From Pacificispira spongiicola (GTDB taxonomy: Bacteria; Pseudomonadota; Alphaproteobacteria; UBA8366; Aestuariispiraceae): a stretch of 64,000 bases of DNA. Below are positions 29,013 through 37,493 of this stretch, piece after piece; within the stretch, counting starts at the first letter, position 1, and every line of letters begins with the position of its first letter. The translations under genes were made by a program, and so were the position numbers. The DNA lies in NCBI RefSeq assembly GCF_012926505.1, contig NZ_JABBNT010000007.1, positions 1 through 64,000 of the forward strand. The letters are read 5' to 3'. The notes beneath the pieces were generated by a model that saw only the letters and a program-made list of their open reading frames with translations, was not told the DNA's origin and made no database searches.

Positions 29013-31022
29013 ATGTTCAAGAAGATCCTGATCGCCAATCGGGGCGAAATCGCCTGCCGGGTGATGCGGACGGCGCATAAAATGGGGATCACGCCGGTCG
29101 CGGTGTATTCCGAACCGGATGCCCAGGCGCTTCATGTGCGCACGGCGCTGGAACTGGGGGGCGAGGCGGTGGCCGTCGGTCCGGCGGCGTCTTCCGAAAG
29201 CTATCTGGTCATCGACAAGATCGTGGAGGCCTGCAAACAGACGGGGGCGGAGGCGGTCCACCCCGGCTATGGCTTCCTGTCGGAAAACAAGGCTTTCGCC
29301 GCGCGTCTGGAAAAGGAAGGGATCACCTTCATCGGCCCGCCGGTCGGCGCGATCGAGGCCATGGGCGACAAGATCGAATCCAAGAAACTGGCCCAGGCGG
29401 CGGGCGTCTCTACCGTGCCGGGCTATCTGGACGCCGTGCGCGATCCGGAAGAGGCGGTTCGGATTTCCAAGGAAATCGGCTATCCGGTGATGCTGAAGGC
29501 CTCCGCCGGGGGCGGCGGCAAGGGCATGCGGCTGGCCTGGAACGACGACGAGGCGCGATCCGGCCTTGTTTCCGCGATGAACGAGGGGCGCAACAGCTTC
29601 GGCGACGACCGGGTCTTCATCGAAAAATTCGTGCAGGAACCCCGGCATATCGAAATTCAGGTCATGGCCGACGGTTACGGCAATTGCGTCTATCTGGGCG
29701 AACGCGAATGTTCGATTCAGCGCCGCCATCAAAAGGTGATCGAGGAAGCGCCGTCGCCGTTCCTGGACGAAGCGACGCGCAAGGCGATGGGCGAGCAGGC
29801 CGTCGCCCTGGCGCAGCAGGTGAACTACAAAACCGCCGGGACGGTAGAATTCATCGTCGATAAGGATCGGGACTTCTATTTCCTGGAAATGAACACGCGG
29901 CTTCAGGTCGAACATCCGGTGACGGAACTGGTCACCGGTTACGATCTGGTCGAATTGATGATCCGTGTCGCGCATGGCGAGAAACTGCCCTTCACGCAAA
30001 AGGATGTGACGCTGACCGGCTGGGCCATGGAAGCCCGCTTGTATGCGGAGGATGCCGAACGCGGATTCCTGCCGTCGACCGGGCGTCTGACCCGCTATAT
30101 CGAACCGGCCCCGGTCGAAAACACGGTGCGCGTCGACAGCGGCTGTTACGAAGGCGCGGAAATTTCCATGTTCTACGATCCGATGATCTCCAAACTGATC
30201 GTCGGCGGGAAAGACCGGGCGGAGGCCATCGAGAACATGCGAAAAGCCATCGACGGCTATGTCGTCCGGGGCCTGAGCCACAACATGCCCTTCCTGGCCA
30301 ATCTGGTGAAACATCCGCGTTTCGGGGAAGGCCGGATCACGACGAATTTCATTGCCGAGGAATATCCGGAAGGCCTGACCGAAGATCACTTGAAGCCGAC
30401 GGATCTGGGCCTGTTCGCCGCCGTTGCCGCCGTCGTGCAGGACAAGATCGAGGCCCGCGAACGGCGCCTGTCGGGGCAGGAGGAAAACCGCGCCCCCGAT
30501 CTGCCGTCGGATTACGCCGTCTTTCTGGGCGACAAGGATTTGGAAGAGGTCGCCCTGCATCTGGCGCGGGGTGAGGACTGCCACCGCCTGACCGTCGATG
30601 GACGCGAGATTTTCGTGGAAAGCGATTGGAAACCCGGCTTTGCGATCTTCAAGGCGCGGATCGACGATGTCGAGCGCCTGTTCCAGGTCGATAAGGATGG
30701 GGCCGGGTTCGTGCTCAGCCACGACGGTGCGCGCATCCGGGCGCTCGTGTTGGAGGCGCGGCACGCGCCGCTGCGCCGCCTGATGCCGTATAAGCCGCCG
30801 CCCGACATGTCGAAATTCCTGCTGTCGCCGATGCCGGGATTGCTGGTCCGACTGACGGTGAAGGAAGGCGATATCGTCGAGGCCGGGTCCGAATTGGCGG
30901 TTGTCGAGGCGATGAAGATGGAAAACGTCCTGCGCGCCGGCGCGGGCGGCACCGTCAGGATCGCCCATGCGAAAGAAGGCGACAGCCTTGCCGTCGATCA
31001 GCCGATCCTGGAATTCGAGTAA
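29013..31022 (+). CDS. pccA: Propionyl-CoA carboxylase alpha (biotin) subunit
   Basis: Biotin carboxylase plus biotin carrier subunit; charges biotin with bicarbonate using ATP. 669 residues from the ATG at 29013 (GAGGA upstream); an upstream frame from 28926 is not needed. Biotin carboxylase domain about 1-450 with KILIANRGEIACRVMRTAHK, the ATP-grasp loop KASAGGGGKGMR and FLEMNTRLQVEHPVTE. A middle PCC-type BT linker follows, then the carrier domain with biotinyl-lysine in VVEAMKMEN about 36 residues from the end. Partner of pccB across the chemoreceptor gene. Confidence 0.94.
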   Translation: MFKKILIANRGEIACRVMRTAHKMGITPVAVYSEPDAQALHVRTALELGGEAVAVGPAASSESYLVIDKIVEACKQTGAEAVHPGYGFLSENKAFAARLEKEGITFIGPPVGAIEAMGDKIESKKLAQAAGVSTVPGYLDAVRDPEEAVRISKEIGYPVMLKASAGGGGKGMRLAWNDDEARSGLVSAMNEGRNSFGDDRVFIEKFVQEPRHIEIQVMADGYGNCVYLGERECSIQRRHQKVIEEAPSPFLDEATRKAMGEQAVALAQQVNYKTAGTVEFIVDKDRDFYFLEMNTRLQVEHPVTELVTGYDLVELMIRVAHGEKLPFTQKDVTLTGWAMEARLYAEDAERGFLPSTGRLTRYIEPAPVENTVRVDSGCYEGAEISMFYDPMISKLIVGGKDRAEAIENMRKAIDGYVVRGLSHNMPFLANLVKHPRFGEGRITTNFIAEEYPEGLTEDHLKPTDLGLFAAVAAVVQDKIEARERRLSGQEENRAPDLPSDYAVFLGDKDLEEVALHLARGEDCHRLTVDGREIFVESDWKPGFAIFKARIDDVERLFQVDKDGAGFVLSHDGARIRALVLEARHAPLRRLMPYKPPPDMSKFLLSPMPGLLVRLTVKEGDIVEAGSELAVVEAMKMENVLRAGAGGTVRIAHAKEGDSLAVDQPILEFE

Positions 31023-31054
31023 GCGAACTGTCCTCCGCGTCGGTTTCGGTGGTG

Positions 31055-31624
31055 TTAGTTGTTTTGCCGGCGCGCCCGGTGTTGCGAAACGTGCCAGCGG
31101 TTCGCGCAGCGGGTGCTGCAGAATCGGCGCGACCCGTTTTTCGACATGTCGACAAAGGCGTCCCTGCACGGTTCCGCCAGGCAGGACTTAAGCCTGTTGA
31201 GCCCATAGCGTTCGGCTGCATTCACGACATCGATCAGACAGGCGTCCCGGATTACCGTGAAAGCAGTGTCGTCTGACGTTGCCTTGAGCGTCAGGCAGAA
31301 TCTCTCTTCGGATACGGGGATCAATTCGACGCCGACGGAAATACCGTCCAACATTTGGTTTAGCGCGGAAAGCCGAACAGGATCCGGTGTCGATGCGTCG
31401 AACAGGCGACGCAATGAGTCCCGAAAGCGTTTGGTAGAGGCCAATTGATTTTCGTCCGCTGGGCGTGTTGTCAGGCCATGGCGGTCTGCAAACGCGTCCA
31501 AATCACCCGGATCATTCAGATGTTCAGGCTCGGCCAGGGCCACCTCGTAGGTTTTCAGCAAGGCTTCGGCGAGCCCGTTTGACGAAGATTGCGTCATGTA
31601 AGCACCAATATTTGTTTGACTCAT
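31055..31624 (-). CDS. CGNR-type zinc-finger regulator (ABATE family), variant motif
   Basis: 189 residues. The C-terminal 40 hold a treble-clef type zinc finger with CLAEPCRDAFVD then FCSTRCANRWHVSQHRARR. The family signature C-G-N-R reads C-A-N-R here. The N-terminal domain (about 20-120) matches the stress-induced ABATE type in pattern. Such proteins are putative transcriptional regulators. It faces the MFS gene across a 115-base shared promoter region, the usual regulator-transporter arrangement. Convergent with pccA (32-base gap). Confidence 0.8.
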   Translation of the reverse strand: MSQTNIGAYMTQSSSNGLAEALLKTYEVALAEPEHLNDPGDLDAFADRHGLTTRPADENQLASTKRFRDSLRRLFDASTPDPVRLSALNQMLDGISVGVELIPVSEERFCLTLKATSDDTAFTVIRDACLIDVVNAAERYGLNRLKSCLAEPCRDAFVDMSKNGSRRFCSTRCANRWHVSQHRARRQNN

Positions 31625-31739
31625 TTCACATTCGCGGCGATGTAATGATTAAAGTTATCTTAGGGGGTTACAAAGGTCTTGTCGACCGACGCTCGTCGGG
31701 TGCGGCGGGCAGGGCCGGGGATTGGGGCGGGGATTTGGG

Positions 31740-32924
31740 ATGCCGGGCTATTTGACGCAACAGCTCCATGACGTGCCCAGGGACATGCGGGGGCTCCTGT
31801 TCCTGCAATTTTTGATGAGTTTGTCGTCCTTGATGGCGTTGCCCTTGATGGCCGTCCATATGTCGGCGCATCTCGACTTGAACGCATTCGTGATCGGCTC
31901 CGTCTTCACGATACACTTGGCCTTCGGTCGTGCCTTGCCCATCGTCACGGGCCCGATGGTCGATCGCTTCGGCTTTAGGGGGGCGATGGTCTTCGGGTTG
32001 CTCGTCCGGGGCTGCGGCTTTTTGCTCTTCGGCTCCGCGGAAGCTTCGGAAGGCGTGATCGGTTCCGCCCTTCTTATCGGCTTGGGCACGGCAACTTACG
32101 AATCGGCACTGTACGGTGTGTTCGGCCGCCAGCCAGCCGCCATTCTATCGCGTGTCTTTGTCATCAATAATTTTGCGCTGAATCTCGGCGTGGTGATCGG
32201 ACCGTTTTTGGGGGTCTTATTGGCGGACGGCGATGTTGTCGTTCCCTTCCGTGCTGCGGGAATTTTGTTCGTTCTGCTGGGCTTTTGGTCCGTTCGGTTC
32301 AGTTATCTGGATCGGTGCTACTCCAGCCGCTCCGCCGTTACGAAAAGCTGGTTATCCGTGATCCGAAATCGCCGTTTCCTGGTTTTCCTCGCGGTTACCT
32401 TGCCATGGTGGATTGTTTACGCGCAGCTCTTTGTCGGATTTCCGGTCATGGCGGTGCAAATCACCGGGCAGGAAAGTGCCGCGAACCTCGTTTTTATTAC
32501 AAACGGGGCAACGGGGCTGATCTTCGTTGCCGTTTCCCTATTTGCATTTCGTTGGATTTCGGCCCCGGCAATGACGACGCTAAGCTATATGCTGTTGGTT
32601 TCAGCTTATTTGATGCCTTTGCTTGGTTCGGGTTTGGTTTGGTTTCTGGCGGTGGTCTTCGTTTATACGATTGCCGAAACGCTTATCCTGCCCTCATTGG
32701 AGACGATTACGGCCGCCTTGGCACCCGACGGAAGCCAATCGACATATTTCGGTGCGCTCGGCCTCGTTTGGGGAGTGGGAAGCGCGGTCGGCAGCTATGT
32801 CGGAAGCTGGCTCGTCTTGGATGTTCGAACATCATCCGTGATTTGGGTGATCTATGCGGCGATTGCCGCGACAGGTTTGATGGGGGCTTTCCTGTTCAAG
32901 CGGCAGGTCGCCGTGTCGACCTGA
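31740..32924 (+). CDS. MFS transporter (MdtH-like)
   Basis: A 394-residue major facilitator with about twelve hydrophobic segments. The loop between helices 2 and 3 carries GPMVDRFGFRGAMVFGLLVR, the MFS signature loop. Start ATG at 31740 chosen over TTG at 31722. Overall build resembles drug-efflux MFS proteins; substrate unknown. Divergent from the CGNR regulator, which probably controls it. Codon use is visibly more A/T-tolerant than in the flanking pcc genes, which is compatible with acquisition by transfer. Confidence 0.88.
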   Translation: MPGYLTQQLHDVPRDMRGLLFLQFLMSLSSLMALPLMAVHMSAHLDLNAFVIGSVFTIHLAFGRALPIVTGPMVDRFGFRGAMVFGLLVRGCGFLLFGSAEASEGVIGSALLIGLGTATYESALYGVFGRQPAAILSRVFVINNFALNLGVVIGPFLGVLLADGDVVVPFRAAGILFVLLGFWSVRFSYLDRCYSSRSAVTKSWLSVIRNRRFLVFLAVTLPWWIVYAQLFVGFPVMAVQITGQESAANLVFITNGATGLIFVAVSLFAFRWISAPAMTTLSYMLLVSAYLMPLLGSGLVWFLAVVFVYTIAETLILPSLETITAALAPDGSQSTYFGALGLVWGVGSAVGSYVGSWLVLDVRTSSVIWVIYAAIAATGLMGAFLFKRQVAVST

Positions 32925-32932
32925 TTTCTGAT

Positions 32933-34426
32933 TTAGGCCGACGAACCGAAGCCGCCTTGTAGCGGCGCTTTCATCCGATCCAGGGCCTCATGAAGGGCCT
33001 GACGCCGGATTTTGCCGCTTGTCGTGCGGGGAATTTGCTTTGTCGTGATCAGAACAATGTTCCCGATCAGCGACGGCAAGGCCTCGGCAACCAGTTTTCC
33101 CAAGGCGTCCAGCGGCAGGTCGTCCTTTTTGACGAGGACGACCCATATCTCATTCTCGCCGCGGGCATTCGGCCGGGTCAAAAGGCACGCATCCGAAATT
33201 TCCGGTAGGGCGGTCAGGGCGCGTTCGTGTTCCTCGGCGGAGAATTTTACTCCGCCGACATTCATCAGCGTGTCTTCCCGACCCAGGACGCGGAACCGCG
33301 TTTCGTCGGGCTGCACACCGATATCGCCGGGATAGAACCAGCCGTCGCGGAATTTCTCGGCACTGGCCCGCGGGTCATAGACATAGCCCGCCACCATCCC
33401 GGTTTTGCGAATCCGAACGGTCCCTTGCGTACCGGGGGGCAGGGGGCGGTGCGTGTCGTCGACGATCTGCACCTCCGATCCGGGGCAGCTCCGGTAGCTA
33501 CCGTCCGTCAGGCGCACGGCGATCGTCCCCAATTCGTTCGTGGCATAGGTTTCGAACAATCGGACATCCGGTCGGATTTGTTGAAAACGGGCGCGCATCG
33601 GATCGGGGACCGGACCGCCATAGGAGGTGATCGTCAGGCCTTCGGGCAGGGTGCGCAGCATATCGTCGGACTGCAACTGCGTGAAATGAAACGGCAGGAC
33701 GGCTGTATGGGTTGCCTTCAAGGCGCTGAGCGCCCTCCAAAAGTCCGTGACGGTCACGTGGATGTTGACGCCTCCGGCCCGCAGGCAGGTCATCGCCTGA
33801 AAATGGGCGCCCTGAAATGTGTAGGGCATGCTGTGCACGAAACGGGAGTGGCTGGAATATCCGACCATCCATTGGATGACCTCCAACCGACGCTCCGTCT
33901 GGCTCAGGGTGATCGCGATCACCTTCGGCGCGCCGGTGGTGCCGGAACTGGTGACCATGCGGAAGACGGAGGTGGGATCGATCGGCGTGTCCGGAAGGGG
34001 AGCGGTGTCGTCGGGTCCATCGCCGGTGACCGCATCGATGCGGACCCTGCGGCCCGGCAGGTCGCCTTGCGCGAACCGGTCGACAAAAATCAGGGCGGCA
34101 TTTTGCAGGATTTGTGCATTGTCCTGCGGCTGAGCGTCATGCAGAAAGGTTGCACTGGCCGCCCCCAGGTTTTCGAGCGCCAGCAACAGGGGCATATGGT
34201 CCAACAGGCCGGTCCATTCCACGCAGGCGAAATCACCGGGCCGAACGCCAAGATTCGTTAGGGCGCCAATGGTCTTGCGGACTCTGTCTTGCAATGCGTC
34301 GAAGGTCAGCGTTTCCCCGGCATCCGCCAGTGCGGTCGCCTGCGGCCGAAAGGCCGCATGGAAGGACAGGTAATCGCCGGTTCGACCGATACCGTCTTCC
34401 GGCGCAGAGGGCGGTGTATCAGGCAC
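32933..34426 (-). CDS. AMP-dependent ligase (ANL superfamily)
   Basis: 497 residues, GTG start at 34426 with GAGGGG upstream. Forms an acyl-adenylate from ATP and a carboxylic acid. Core motifs in order: TSSGTTGAPKVIAI (about 155-168), FETYATNELGTIAV, YPGDIGVQPDETRFRVLGRE, and PRTTSGKIRRQAL with the catalytic Lys near the C-terminus. No thiolation domain is fused. Product could be an acyl-CoA or be passed to a carrier; the acid is unknown. Ends 9 bases from the MFS stop, convergently. Confidence 0.88.
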   Translation of the reverse strand: MPDTPPSAPEDGIGRTGDYLSFHAAFRPQATALADAGETLTFDALQDRVRKTIGALTNLGVRPGDFACVEWTGLLDHMPLLLALENLGAASATFLHDAQPQDNAQILQNAALIFVDRFAQGDLPGRRVRIDAVTGDGPDDTAPLPDTPIDPTSVFRMVTSSGTTGAPKVIAITLSQTERRLEVIQWMVGYSSHSRFVHSMPYTFQGAHFQAMTCLRAGGVNIHVTVTDFWRALSALKATHTAVLPFHFTQLQSDDMLRTLPEGLTITSYGGPVPDPMRARFQQIRPDVRLFETYATNELGTIAVRLTDGSYRSCPGSEVQIVDDTHRPLPPGTQGTVRIRKTGMVAGYVYDPRASAEKFRDGWFYPGDIGVQPDETRFRVLGREDTLMNVGGVKFSAEEHERALTALPEISDACLLTRPNARGENEIWVVLVKKDDLPLDALGKLVAEALPSLIGNIVLITTKQIPRTTSGKIRRQALHEALDRMKAPLQGGFGSSA

Positions 34427-34526
34427 TTTTGGCGATCCCCTCGTATCCCGCGCGACTCCAGGACGCGCTTGAACGACAAGCCGAACCTTAGCGGAACCCC
34501 GGCAAGATCGCCATCGCCACGGAACA

Positions 34527-34553
34527 AGCCCCCTCCTGAGCCGGGAGGGGGCT
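34527..34553 (-). terminator. Hairpin terminator of the SMP-30-like gene
   Basis: 10-bp GC-rich perfect stem (34527-34536 with 34544-34553), 7-base loop. On the reverse strand it is followed by TTGTTCC, a weak T-tract, 23 bases past the SMP-30-like stop. Confidence 0.6.
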
Positions 34554-34575
34554 GTCCGATCGGGAGGCTGTTCGG

Positions 34576-35442
34576 TTAGGGATCGGGGGTGAACGCGATC
34601 AAACCGCCCTCGAACATCATCGGTATGAACAGCGTATCAGCGCTCCCGCCGAGATCGGCGCTGCCGGGTTCTAGGCGTGCGACTTCGGACAGGGTGCCGT
34701 CGGCGTCGAGGCGCAACAAAACGCCCTTCATATAGTCCGTCATGAAGACCGTATCGCCGTCGAGCACGACACCGTCGATATTGCCGGCGGCTTCCGCACC
34801 GTGAACATCGGTGATCGCCTTGGACGCCAGATCGATTGCGATCAATCCGCCGGGACCATCGGTCGAGAAATCGGCATGCATGTTCGGACCCCAGCTTCCG
34901 ACGAACAGCGTGTTTCCATCGGCGGCAAGACCGTTCGGGGTGTTGAGGCGTGCATCCCGCAGCCAGGATTCGACGATGCCGTCCTTCAGGCGATAGATCG
35001 TATCCGCCGTCATGTCCGACACATAGACGCTGCCGTCTTCGGATGCGGTCACATCGTTCAGAAACTGCGCGCCTTCGACAGGGTAGGACGCAACCAGGGT
35101 GCCGGATGTCACATCGACTTCCCGGATCACCGTCAGGTCCGCCACGAACAGTCGGTCGCCGACCATGGCCATGCCTTTCGGCGCGTCGAATCCATCCACC
35201 CAATGCAGTGTGTCGATGTGACCGTCCACCGTGACCAGGGAGAGAAAGCCGTTGCCGTCCGCATCGCCTGGGGACCCGTTGATGTTGCTGACCACGATGC
35301 GGTTGCGGGCCGTATCGAACAGCGCCGATTCCGGTGTGGCCAGTCCCTCGATGCGCCACAGTTCGGCAGCGGGTGCCGCCTGCGGTGCCGTCCAGATCGC
35401 GATAGCGGCGGCGACGGCCTTGAAAATGTGTTTTCGTTTCAT
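34576..35442 (-). CDS. Secreted SMP-30/gluconolactonase-like beta-propeller protein
   Basis: 288 residues with a signal peptide (KRKHIFKAVAAAIAIWTAP, ending APAA). The rest is a six-bladed propeller type with repeats such as FDAPKGMAMVGDRLFVADLT and LNTPNGLAADGNTLFVGSWG, as in SMP-30-like esterases and lactonases. Export is predicted, so it acts in the periplasm. Substrate unknown. Divergent from an HTH regulator 115 bases away that may control it. Confidence 0.8.
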   Translation of the reverse strand: MKRKHIFKAVAAAIAIWTAPQAAPAAELWRIEGLATPESALFDTARNRIVVSNINGSPGDADGNGFLSLVTVDGHIDTLHWVDGFDAPKGMAMVGDRLFVADLTVIREVDVTSGTLVASYPVEGAQFLNDVTASEDGSVYVSDMTADTIYRLKDGIVESWLRDARLNTPNGLAADGNTLFVGSWGPNMHADFSTDGPGGLIAIDLASKAITDVHGAEAAGNIDGVVLDGDTVFMTDYMKGVLLRLDADGTLSEVARLEPGSADLGGSADTLFIPMMFEGGLIAFTPDP

Positions 35443-35557
35443 GAGGGTCTCCTGTTGTTGGAACCCTTGGTATAGAAAACTAAGATAAATTGATCTTTAT
35501 GAACGAGAATGGTATCGGAATTCGATACGAAATCGCCAGAAGAGGTTCCGGAAAACG

Positions 35558-36370
35558 ATGACCGCCCTGGTTTTTGACGCGCTGAAACGAACCCTTCGGG
35601 CGAAGGGAATTACCTATGCCGAACTGGCGGATCGGTTGGGCGTGTCCGAGCCGACGGTCAAACGGATATTCCATGAAAAGGACTGCAAGCTGGGCCGATT
35701 GTCGGAAATATGCGACGCGATCGGCGTGGAACTGGACAGTATCTTCGCCACGATCGGCAACCGTCCGGTGCCGGGCGCGCGGCTGTCGCGCGACGTTGAA
35801 TGGAAGCTTGCGGAACAACCGGCGCTGCTGGACGTGCTCATCCTGCTGACGGAGAAATTCACGCCCGACGGTATTCTGCAGGCAAGCGGGATCAGCCCGG
35901 CCAGCCTATTCCTGTATTTCCGCGATTTGGAGAAACTGGGGTTGGTCGAATGCGGACGGGGCCTGACCGTGCGTCTAACCGTCGATCTACCCATTCAATG
36001 GGATTTGGGCGGACCGTTGAAACCGCATATTCAGAAAATCAATCAGGCCTTCACCGGCTGGGTGATCGACCGGACGCAGGTTGCGCCCGACGATGCGTAT
36101 TTCAACAGTTTCTCCCGACGGATGCGGCCGGAAACCGTCATGCGGTTGGAAGCGGAAGTGTCGGACTTGGTTGACCGTGCGAAGACGCTGGCATGGCACG
36201 ATCAACACACGACGCCGGATGCCGAATTGGCCCCGTTCAAATGGGCGTTTGCCGTCGGTCGATCCCCCTTCGCGGACATTTTCAGCATCGGTCCCCATCC
36301 GAAGGACGCGGGCGCCGACGCAGCCGACGGCGACCCCGGCCCCAAAACGGCTTTTGTCGTTAACGGCTGA
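35558..36370 (+). CDS. XRE-type helix-turn-helix regulator
   Basis: 270 residues. N-terminal HTH at about 14-60 (TYAELADRLGVSEPTVKRIF then LGRLSEICDAIGVEL). The rest is a non-catalytic domain of unknown role; its pattern around DDAYFNSFSRRMRPETVMRL vaguely recalls the DUF4423/TIGR02147 group, but I cannot confirm that. Divergent from the SMP-30-like gene, and its 3' end overlaps the convergent dehydrogenase gene by 11 bases. Confidence 0.8.
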   Translation: MTALVFDALKRTLRAKGITYAELADRLGVSEPTVKRIFHEKDCKLGRLSEICDAIGVELDSIFATIGNRPVPGARLSRDVEWKLAEQPALLDVLILLTEKFTPDGILQASGISPASLFLYFRDLEKLGLVECGRGLTVRLTVDLPIQWDLGGPLKPHIQKINQAFTGWVIDRTQVAPDDAYFNSFSRRMRPETVMRLEAEVSDLVDRAKTLAWHDQHTTPDAELAPFKWAFAVGRSPFADIFSIGPHPKDAGADAADGDPGPKTAFVVNG

Positions 36371-37307
36371 CCTCGTAGCCCGGTTCTTCCGGTTCGTCGT
36401 CTACCAGTTCCGCCGGGAAGCCGGGGGCGGTGATGTGAATGTCACAGGCATCTTCCAGGCGGCGGATGATATTCGACGACCATTCGCGCGGCCCGTATCG
36501 ATCCTGTCCGTCCTCGAATATCTTGATCAACAGCGGGTTCAATTCCAAGGGCACCCCGACCTTGTCGGCGACGCTTTGGAACAGGCCGATATCCTTCAAG
36601 ACCAAATCCATGGTGAAGCTGATATTGCGACTGCCGTTCAGGATGACCTGGCTTTCCGTTTCATGGACGAAGGAATTGCCGGACGAAATCTTGATCCCTT
36701 CGAAGGCCATGCCCAGATCCAGGCCCGCCTTGCCCGCGACGGTCAGGGCTTCGGCCACGCTGACAAGATTGGCGGTCGCCAGATAGTTGGTAATGACCTT
36801 CAGGACCGACGCGCTGCCCAGCGGCCCGGTATGCAGGACCCGACGCCCCAAAATGGTAAGGAAGGGCAGCAGGCGGTCGAAGGTTTCTCGCTCGCAACCG
36901 GCGAAGATGGCGATGTTGCCCGTCGCGGCGCGGTGGCATCCGCCGGAAACAGGGCAATCGACCGGCGATGCGCCTTTCGCCTCCACCAGTTTGCCCAAGC
37001 GGCCGACTTCCGTGCTGTCGGTCGTGCTCATCTCCGCCCAAATCTTGCCCGGGGACAGGCCCGCCAGGATGCCGTCCTCGGCCTCCATCACCGCCGCGCA
37101 GGCGGCCGGGCTGGGCAGGCAGGTAATGACGATATCGCAGAGCTCCGCCATTTCCTTGGGGCTGTCGGCCCAGGCGGCGCCGCCGTCCAGGAAGGGGCGC
37201 GCCGTGTCCTTGTTCAAATCCCGAACGACCAGATCCGCGCCGTTGCGCAGCAGGCTTCCCGCCAATTTTCCACCGACATTCCCCAACCCGATGAACCCGA
37301 CCTTCAT
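36360..37307 (-). CDS. NAD(P)-dependent beta-hydroxyacid dehydrogenase
   Basis: 315 residues. Rossmann start KVGFIGLGNVGGKLAGSLL, then the family's substrate motif region SPVDCPVSGGCHRAATGNIA and the catalytic Lys helix LKVITNYLATANLVSVAEAL. Resembles 3-hydroxyisobutyrate dehydrogenase and tartronate semialdehyde reductase; exact substrate uncertain. Divergent from ipdC (186-base gap). Confidence 0.88.
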   Translation of the reverse strand: MKVGFIGLGNVGGKLAGSLLRNGADLVVRDLNKDTARPFLDGGAAWADSPKEMAELCDIVITCLPSPAACAAVMEAEDGILAGLSPGKIWAEMSTTDSTEVGRLGKLVEAKGASPVDCPVSGGCHRAATGNIAIFAGCERETFDRLLPFLTILGRRVLHTGPLGSASVLKVITNYLATANLVSVAEALTVAGKAGLDLGMAFEGIKISSGNSFVHETESQVILNGSRNISFTMDLVLKDIGLFQSVADKVGVPLELNPLLIKIFEDGQDRYGPREWSSNIIRRLEDACDIHITAPGFPAELVDDEPEEPGYEVSR

Positions 37308-37427
37308 ATTTGCCGTCCTTCGCCTGCGTGTGACTGAAATAGTGTTGCGCCGGAAGCGCTTTCACGGTGCCACCGTTTCACGCTTTTTCGACGATTCATA
37401 CCGTTCGTTTCGAATTTTCCCGACCGG

Positions 37428-37456
37428 TTGCGGCGAAAAAATTCAATGGTCATAGT
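37428..37456 (+). promoter_or_regulatory. Weak promoter candidate for ipdC
   Basis: TTGCGG at 37428-37433 and CATAGT at 37451-37456, 17 bases apart, 38 bases before the ipdC ATG. Matches are partial (3/6 and 4/6). Confidence 0.3.
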
Positions 37457-37493
37457 GTTTGGATAACCAATAATGAACGGGTGAGGTAATACG

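Noticed and set aside
28887-31169. 760-codon reverse frame antisense to pccA
   Set aside because: The forward strand encodes a complete biotin carboxylase; the reverse frame has no motif.
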